DNA of 12,486 nucleotides from JBEAOO01 sp041164825 (lineage in GTDB: Bacteria > Pseudomonadota > Gammaproteobacteria > Burkholderiales > Burkholderiaceae_C), in NCBI GenBank assembly GCA_041164825.1, contig JBEAOO010000320.1:1-12486 (forward strand), written 5' to 3'. The notes below the pieces were generated by a model that had not been told where the DNA came from, searched no databases, and saw only the letters and a program-made list of their open reading frames with translations. Position numbers and translations under genes: made by a program. Shown here in pieces: positions 7,069 through 12,486 of the stretch. How positions within the stretch are numbered: position 1 is the stretch's first letter; the number at the start of each line of letters is the position of its first letter.

Positions 7069-7659
7069 ATGAGCACAGCGAACAACATGCCAGGCACGGC
7101 TGCGACTGCGGTAGGGGATGCGGCGGCGACCAGCAGCGACACCATCACGCTGGGCGGTGGCTGCTTTTGGTGCACCGAGGCGGTGTTCGAGCGCGTGCGC
7201 GGCGTGCTGTCGGTGGAGTCGGGCTATTGCAATGGCCAGACGCTGAACCCCAGCTACGAGCAAATCTGCACCGGCCGCACCGGCCACGCCGAGGTCATCC
7301 AAGTCACCTTTGACCCGGCAGTGATCGGGCTGCGCGAGTTGCTGCAGATCTTTTTTGTGGTGCACGACGCCACCACGCTGAACCGCCAGGGCAACGACGT
7401 GGGCACGCAATACCGCTCAGGCATCTACCTGAGCCGGCCCGAGCAGACCGAGGTGGCGCAGGCGGTGATGGCCGAGGCGCAGCAGGGCCTGTCGGCACCG
7501 CTGGTGACCGAGCTGGCCGCGCGCACCAACTACACCCGCGCCGAGGACTACCACCAGCACTACTTCGTGAACCACCCCGGCCAGGGCTACTGCGCCTTCG
7601 TGGTGGCGCCCAAGGTGGAGAAGTTCTTGAAGACCTTCAAGGACTGGGCGCGGGACTGA
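7069..7659 (+). CDS. msrA: Peptide-methionine (S)-S-oxide reductase MsrA
   Basis: This enzyme reduces S-methionine sulfoxide in proteins and free methionine, using thioredoxin, and protects the cytoplasm from oxidative damage. The 196 residues include the active-site motif GGCFWCTEAVF with catalytic Cys32, the GTGRTGHAE-like stretch TGRTGHAEVIQVTFD, the conserved DVGTQYRSGIY, and NHPGQGYCAFV with the likely resolving Cys175. ATG 7069 was chosen because residues before it are encoded in the opposite gene's leader and carry no homology. The first 24 residues are Ala/Thr-rich and poorly conserved, so a slightly shorter protein remains possible. The ribosome binding site (acgggg) is weak. It is divergent from the ydcF-like gene and convergent with pdxH, so it is a single-gene unit. 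Confidence 0.95.
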   Translation: MSTANNMPGTAATAVGDAAATSSDTITLGGGCFWCTEAVFERVRGVLSVESGYCNGQTLNPSYEQICTGRTGHAEVIQVTFDPAVIGLRELLQIFFVVHDATTLNRQGNDVGTQYRSGIYLSRPEQTEVAQAVMAEAQQGLSAPLVTELAARTNYTRAEDYHQHYFVNHPGQGYCAFVVAPKVEKFLKTFKDWARD

Positions 7660-7684
7660 ACCGCGGCCCGCTGGTGCACCCGCC

Positions 7685-8323
7685 TCAGGGCGCCAGCCGC
7701 TCGCGCAGCCACGTGCCGGCGTCGTCCAGCCGGTAGCTCAGGCGGTCGTGCAGGCGCGATGTGCGGCCTTGCCAGAACTCCCAGCGGTCAGGGTTCAGCC
7801 GGTAGCCACCCCAGTGCGGCGGGCGCGGCGGCTGCAGCAAAAACTGCGCACCAAACTTGGCCGCGTTGGCCACCAGCACCGCGCGCGAGCTGATCACCCG
7901 GCTCTGCGGCGAGGCCCAGGCACCCAGGCGCGAATCGAGCGGGCGCGATTGAAAGTAGGCGTCCGACTCCGCTGCGCTCACGCGCGTCACCGGGCCCTCA
8001 ATGCGCACCACGCGCTCCAGCTCCACCCAATGAAACTGCAGCGCCGCCCACGGGTGCGCGGCCAGCTCCTGCCCCTTGCGGCTCTCGTAGTTGGTGTACC
8101 AAACGATGCCCTGCTCGTCGAAGCCTTTGATCAGCACGATGCGCGTGGACGGCCGGCCATCGGCGCCCACGGTGGCCACGGTCATGGCGTTGGGCTCGGG
8201 CACCTCGCTGGCCAGGGCTTGTTGAAACCACTGGCCAAACTGCGCCAGCGGGTCGGCCGCGGACGCTTGTTCATCGAGTTCGGCGCGTTCGTAGCTCTTG
8301 CGGAGGTCGGCGATGGAGGTCAT
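7685..8323 (-). CDS. pdxH: Pyridoxamine/pyridoxine 5'-phosphate oxidase PdxH
   Basis: This FMN-dependent cytoplasmic dimer oxidises pyridoxine or pyridoxamine 5'-phosphate to pyridoxal 5'-phosphate with oxygen, the last step of PLP synthesis and salvage. The 212 residues match the usual length. Conserved blocks seen are RIVLIKGF (61-68) and YTNYESRKGQEL (76-87) for FMN, LQFHW (95-99), RIEGPV (107-112), the substrate-contacting SRPLDSRLGAWASPQS (126-141), and the C-terminal PPHWGGYRLNPDRWEFWQGR with RLHDR (168-194). ATG 8323 gives a family-typical start (MTSIADLRKSYERAELDE), although the bases before it lack a Shine-Dalgarno sequence. It ends 25 bp from the msrA stop on the opposite strand, with no clear terminator between them. 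Confidence 0.97.
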   Translation of the reverse strand: MTSIADLRKSYERAELDEQASAADPLAQFGQWFQQALASEVPEPNAMTVATVGADGRPSTRIVLIKGFDEQGIVWYTNYESRKGQELAAHPWAALQFHWVELERVVRIEGPVTRVSAAESDAYFQSRPLDSRLGAWASPQSRVISSRAVLVANAAKFGAQFLLQPPRPPHWGGYRLNPDRWEFWQGRTSRLHDRLSYRLDDAGTWLRERLAP

Positions 8324-8396
8324 GGCGGGAGGTTAATGCATGGCACGGGGTGTGCACCCGGGGTGCTGACAGCTGGCAGCGCTAAATTGAGCCGAT

Positions 8397-8450
8397 ATGG
8401 CACAAATCAGCAAGCCCCCCTTTGGCGCGTACGGGGAAGGCCTTAAGTGA
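8397..8450 (+). other. Possible 17-residue leader ORF
   Basis: An ATG at 8397 opens a short frame, MAQISKPPFGAYGEGLK, that ends at TGA 8448-8450. Its last codons and stop lie inside the first of two overlapping hairpins (8439-8464). It has no strong ribosome binding site and no clear promoter before it, and its codons do not show a run of one amino acid as in classical attenuators. It may be chance. It is recorded because of the hairpins and because the next gene starts 111 bp downstream on the same strand. Confidence 0.2.
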
Positions 8451-8464
8451 AGGCCCTCTGGCCT
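8439..8464 (+). promoter_or_regulatory. Two mutually exclusive hairpins upstream of the mobA-like gene
   Basis: Stem 1 pairs GGCCTT (8439-8444) with AAGGCC (8450-8455) around a 5-nt loop. Stem 2 pairs AGGCC (8451-8455) with GGCCT (8460-8464) around CTCT. Both use 8451-8455, so only one can form at a time, the geometry of an attenuator. Neither is followed by a T run. Both stems are short (6 and 5 bp), and GGCC-rich DNA makes such pairs by chance. Confidence 0.3.
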
Positions 8465-8487
8465 GCGCCGCTCGTGTGACCGAAGCT

Positions 8488-8508
8488 ATGTTGCACTGCA
8501 CACAACAT
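8488..8508. promoter_or_regulatory. 21-bp palindrome, possible operator of the mobA-like gene
   Basis: ATGTTG and CAACAT form perfect 6-bp arms around a 9-bp centre that itself repeats tgcac. It lies 54 bp before the GTG start of the mobA-like gene. The size and spacing suit a dimeric helix-turn-helix regulator, but I do not recognise the site. Confidence 0.35.
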
Positions 8509-8561
8509 CAGCCCACCCGGTCACCTTTTCCCATGCGCCCCCCATTTCGCGAGTTTTTGCC

Positions 8562-9194
8562 GTGACAGCCACGCCCACCATCATCGTGGTTGCGGCGGGC
8601 CGCGGTGCCCGTTCTGGCGCCGCGCAACACAAGCTCATGCGGCCCCATGGCGCCGCCACCGTGCTCGATGCCACCTTGCACGCCGCTGTGGCGAGCCGCC
8701 TGCAGGTGGTGGTGGTGACCACCTTGCCGCTGGTTGAAACCGCGCAGCGTCACGTGGCCGCGCGCGATGTGGTGATCTGGCCCGGAGCCGAGTTGCCTGC
8801 CGATGCGGGCCAGGGGCTGGGCGATGCCATAGCCGCTGGCGTGGGCGCACGGCCCAACGCGCCGGCCTGGTTGGTGTTGCCCGGCGACATGGCCAGCGTG
8901 CGCCCCGAGAGCTTGTCGGCGCTGGCATCGGCCTTGGCGCAGCACCCGGTGGCCTATGCCCAGCACCGCGGGCGGCGCGGCCAGCCAATGGGGTTTGCGG
9001 GTGAGTTGTATTCAGAGCTGATCACCCTCACGGGCGACGAGGGCGTGCGTCGACTGCTGACCCGCTATCCGGCCCTGGCCTTGGAGTTGGACGACCCCGG
9101 CGTGCTGGCCGCCACCGAGGGTCAGCGCGCGCGCGACCCGGCCGATGTGGCCGGTGGCATCGCAGCGCTGACGCTGCCCGCCGTGCGTGACTGA
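8562..9194 (+). CDS. MobA/MocA-like NTP transferase domain protein
   Basis: This 210-residue protein has the nucleotidyltransferase fold of MobA-like proteins. The N-terminal nucleotide-binding loop VAAGRGARSG (10-19) is followed by Lys24 in HKLM, a metal-binding Asp109 in LVLPGDMASVRPE, and RGQPMGF (139-145), all in the order expected for MocA/MobA, which transfer CMP or GMP to the molybdenum cofactor. No molybdoenzyme, XdhC or other moa/mob gene is in the window, so the cofactor role is not shown; a sugar-nucleotide or other acceptor cannot be excluded. The start is a GTG at 8562: the core strand TIIVVAAG follows within a few residues, and no better start is near. The ribosome binding site is weak. 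It stands alone between pdxH (divergent) and the OmpA-domain gene, which has its own promoter. Confidence 0.8.
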   Translation: MTATPTIIVVAAGRGARSGAAQHKLMRPHGAATVLDATLHAAVASRLQVVVVTTLPLVETAQRHVAARDVVIWPGAELPADAGQGLGDAIAAGVGARPNAPAWLVLPGDMASVRPESLSALASALAQHPVAYAQHRGRRGQPMGFAGELYSELITLTGDEGVRRLLTRYPALALELDDPGVLAATEGQRARDPADVAGGIAALTLPAVRD

Positions 9195-9243
9195 GTGGCG
9201 GCCTGACGGCGTGGTTGCCGCCCCACGCTGCGCGCGCCTCACC

Positions 9244-9274
9244 TTGTCCGGCCCCCGCGCAGGCCCACTAGAAT
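9244..9274 (+). promoter_or_regulatory. Candidate sigma-70 promoter of the OmpA-domain gene
   Basis: TTGTCC (9244-9249) and TAGAAT (9269-9274) are separated by 19 bp, slightly longer than ideal. RNA would begin near 9281, giving a leader of about 30 nt that contains the ribosome binding site gggag at 9301-9305. Confidence 0.55.
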
Positions 9275-9310
9275 GAGGGTCTTTTGAGACTGCAGGCGCA
9301 GGGAGTTGAA

Positions 9311-9808
9311 ATGAGCGACGACAACGACGACAACAAGCGTGTGGCGATGATTTTGGTGGCCGCGGTGGTGGCCCTTGTGGTGGCCGGCGTGACCACGCTG
9401 GGCGTGTTCAAGGCCCGTGGCGCTGGCGAGAAGGCCGCGACCGTGGTCGCAGCCTCGGCCCCGGCCGCTGAGCCCGCTGCGGCAAGCGCTGCCATGGCCC
9501 CGGCCGACAAGCTGTTCTTTGAGGTGGGCGCCGATGCGCTGCCCGCTGACGCCAAGGACGTGCTGGCCCGCGTGGCCGATGCCGCCCGCGCCAACACCGC
9601 AGCGGTGGTGCAAATTTCGGGCTTCCACGACGCCTCGGGCGATCCGGCGCAAAACGCTGACCTGGCCAAGCGCCGCGCCTTTGCGGTGCGCGATGCCCTG
9701 GTGGCCAACGGCGTGCCCGAAGCGCAAATCAAGCTCAGCAAGCCGGCCGTGACCGAGGGCGGCGCCGACCCGCGCGAGGCCCGCCGCGTTGAGCTGAGCG
9801 TGCACTGA
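9311..9808 (+). CDS. Inner-membrane-anchored OmpA-family domain protein
   Basis: This 165-residue protein has a charged N-terminus (MSDDNDDNKR), one membrane helix (about 11-33), an Ala/Pro linker (40-65) and a C-terminal OmpA-like domain (66-165). The domain shows LFFEVGADALPADA at its first strand, then QISGFHDASGD and NADLAKRRAFAVRDALVANGV. Asp107 and Arg122 sit 15 residues apart, the spacing of the pair that grips diaminopimelate in peptidoglycan-binding OmpA proteins, although the usual GHTD motif reads GFHD here. It should therefore hang in the periplasm and touch the cell wall. ATG 9311 was chosen because gggag lies 5-6 nt upstream; an open-frame extension to 9284 has no support. Promoter before it and terminator after it make it a single-gene unit. 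Its partner or process is unknown. Confidence 0.85.
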   Translation: MSDDNDDNKRVAMILVAAVVALVVAGVTTLGVFKARGAGEKAATVVAASAPAAEPAAASAAMAPADKLFFEVGADALPADAKDVLARVADAARANTAAVVQISGFHDASGDPAQNADLAKRRAFAVRDALVANGVPEAQIKLSKPAVTEGGADPREARRVELSVH

Positions 9809-9847
9809 GCGTGAGCTGAAACCCGGCACTGTTATTGCAAGACCCGA

Positions 9848-9871
9848 GGGCGCCGATGGCGCCCTTTTCTT
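9848..9871 (+). terminator. Rho-independent terminator after the OmpA-domain gene
   Basis: GGGCGCC (9848-9854), loop GAT, GGCGCCC (9858-9864) form a perfect 7-bp G+C stem followed at once by ttttctt. It lies 40 bp after the stop codon and ends only about 4 bp before the -35 box of edd, so it insulates the edd promoter from read-through. Confidence 0.93.
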
Positions 9872-9874
9872 CAT

Positions 9875-9903
9875 TTGACGATGTAACTTCGTTACCGGAT
9901 AAT
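9875..9903 (+). promoter_or_regulatory. Strong sigma-70 promoter of edd-eda
   Basis: TTGACG (9875-9880), exactly 17 bp, then GATAAT (9898-9903): each hexamer differs from consensus at one position and the spacing is optimal. The RNA start would be near 9910. This is the best promoter match in the window, and its spacer is occupied by the operator-like palindrome listed separately. Confidence 0.85.
9882..9896. promoter_or_regulatory. HexR-like operator inside the edd promoter spacer
   Basis: TGTAACTTCGTTACC contains the perfect palindrome GTAAC-TTC-GTTAC (9883-9895) and fits TGTAA-N5-TTAC(A), the pattern I recall for HexR, the RpiR-type repressor of Entner-Doudoroff genes that is released by KDPG. 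It fills the -35/-10 spacer, so bound repressor would block RNA polymerase. A further half site GTTACA lies at 9914-9919, just after the expected RNA start. No hexR gene is in the window, so the identity of the regulator is inferred. Confidence 0.6.
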
Positions 9904-9949
9904 CAAAAAACCGGTTACAAACATGGCGTCTCCCCGCCATCCGAACGCC

Positions 9950-11770
<1,821 letters not shown>

Positions 11771-11775
11771 CAAAT

Positions 11776-11813
11776 TGACGAGCCGATGCGCTGACGAACC
11801 GATGCGCTGATGA
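11776..11813 (+). repeat. Short tandem repeat between edd and eda
   Basis: TGACGAGCCGATGCGC (11776-11791) is repeated directly as TGACGAACCGATGCGC (11792-11807), with one difference, and a degenerate third copy begins TGATGA. It starts a few bases after the edd stop. Copy number may vary among strains through slippage. A small hairpin, ccccg-cga-cgggg, follows at 11817-11829, without a T run. Confidence 0.8.
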
Positions 11814-11889
11814 ATCCCCCGCGACGGGGCGCAGCCTGGGCCCAGCGCCTGTGCCCCCGCCGCCTCACCCCTCAGAAGGAACGCAAGCC

Positions 11890-12486
11890 ATGAACACCCT
11901 CGAACTCGCCACCTTTGGCCCCGTCATCCCCGTCATCGTGCTCAACCGCGTGGAAGACGCCGTGCCCATGGCCCGCGCCTTGGTGGCTGGCGGTGTGCGT
12001 GTTTTGGAAGTGACGCTGCGCACCCCGGTGGCACTCGACTGCATGAAGGCCATCGCCGCCGAAGTGCCCGACGCCATCGTCGGCGCCGGTACCGTGCGCA
12101 GCGTGGCCGATGCCCACGCCGCCAAGGCCGCGGGCTGCCAATTTGCAGTCAGCCCGGGCTACACCAGCGAGATCGGCCGCGTCTGCCGCGAGATCGATCT
12201 GCCGCTGCTGCCGGGTGTGTCGACCGCCAGCGAAGTGATGCAGGCCAATGCCGATGGTTACTTCTTCTTGAAGCTGTTCCCGGCCACGGCCGTGGGCGGC
12301 ACCACGCTGCTGAAGGCGTTGGCCGGCCCGTTCACCGATGTGGTGTTCTGCCCCACCGGCGGCATCTCGCTGGAGACGGCGCCGAGCTTCTTGTCGCTGC
12401 CCAACGTGAAGGTCTGCGGCGGCTCCTGGTTGACCCCGGCCGACGCTGTGGCCCAAGGCGACTGGGCGCGCATCACCGAGTTGGCG
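11890..12486 (+). CDS. eda: KDPG aldolase Eda (3' end beyond window)
   Basis: Eda splits 2-keto-3-deoxy-6-phosphogluconate into pyruvate and glyceraldehyde-3-phosphate, completing the Entner-Doudoroff pathway as a cytoplasmic class I aldolase trimer. The 199 residues in the window cover nearly all of the family's usual 205-215. Present are PVIPVIV, VLEVTLRT with catalytic Glu40 and phosphate-binding Arg44, VGAGTV (64-69), AVSPG, LPLLPGVST, FLKLFPA with Schiff-base Lys128, FCPTGGIS and CGGSWL. Glu40 and Lys128 correspond to E. coli Glu45 and Lys133. The ATG at 11890 has aagga about 10 nt upstream. The frame has no stop before the window edge; about 10-15 residues are missing. It lies 119 bp after edd with no terminator or clear promoter between them, so the two are probably cotranscribed under the HexR-like operator. 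Confidence 0.97.
   Translation, partial: MNTLELATFGPVIPVIVLNRVEDAVPMARALVAGGVRVLEVTLRTPVALDCMKAIAAEVPDAIVGAGTVRSVADAHAAKAAGCQFAVSPGYTSEIGRVCREIDLPLLPGVSTASEVMQANADGYFFLKLFPATAVGGTTLLKALAGPFTDVVFCPTGGISLETAPSFLSLPNVKVCGGSWLTPADAVAQGDWARITELA

Noticed and set aside
9923..9949. Nine-residue N-terminal extension of Edd from ATG 9923
   Set aside because: The ATG at 9950 aligns with the E. coli start and gives identical numbering of the cluster cysteines, and 9923 would leave a leader of about 13 nt from the predicted RNA start. Not fully excluded, since neither start has a Shine-Dalgarno sequence.

Overview
The window is about two-thirds G+C, uses third-position G/C heavily, and carries compact gene sets whose proteins read like those of Burkholderiales, most probably a Comamonadaceae-type betaproteobacterium. 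This placement is inferred from protein and regulatory style, since there is no rRNA or other marker here. No tRNA, rRNA, CRISPR array, insertion sequence or phage gene is visible. It is mostly conserved chromosomal metabolism. The regulatory DNA is the richest part.

Layout. Positions 1-273 are non-coding and begin with a perfect 20-bp inverted repeat. Positions 274-2488 (minus strand) hold a three-gene operon: isochorismatase-like hydrolase, DJ-1/PfpI enzyme resembling isonitrile hydratase, and a GlxA-type AraC regulator. Positions 2616-5914 (minus) are the thiamine/TPP importer thiB-thiP-thiQ, led by a clear TPP riboswitch (6010-6105) and a -10 box placed to start the RNA at the aptamer's 5' edge. 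Positions 6143-6952 (minus) encode a YdcF/DUF218 membrane protein, divergent from msrA (7069-7659, plus). pdxH (7685-8323, minus) converges on msrA. After a 238-bp spacer with a short ORF, alternative hairpins and a palindrome come a GTG-started MobA/MocA-like nucleotidyltransferase (8562-9194, plus) and a membrane-anchored OmpA-domain protein (9311-9808, plus) with its own promoter and terminator. The window closes with edd (9950-11770) and eda (11890 to the window edge), the two signature enzymes of the Entner-Doudoroff pathway. They follow a strong sigma-70-type promoter whose spacer contains a HexR-like operator.

How the genes work together. ThiBPQ would import thiamine compounds and be switched off by intracellular TPP. 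PdxH makes the other thiazole/pyridine-type cofactor, PLP, but shows no physical link to the thi operon. Edd and Eda convert 6-phosphogluconate to pyruvate and glyceraldehyde-3-phosphate and are probably repressed by a HexR-like protein that releases DNA when KDPG accumulates. The isochorismatase/DJ-1/GlxA operon looks like a small self-regulated catabolic or detoxification unit. Its substrate cannot be read from the sequence.

No wholly new system is evident. The least explained elements are the 1-86 inverted repeat, the short ORF with mutually exclusive hairpins at 8397-8464, and the substrate of the GlxA-linked operon.
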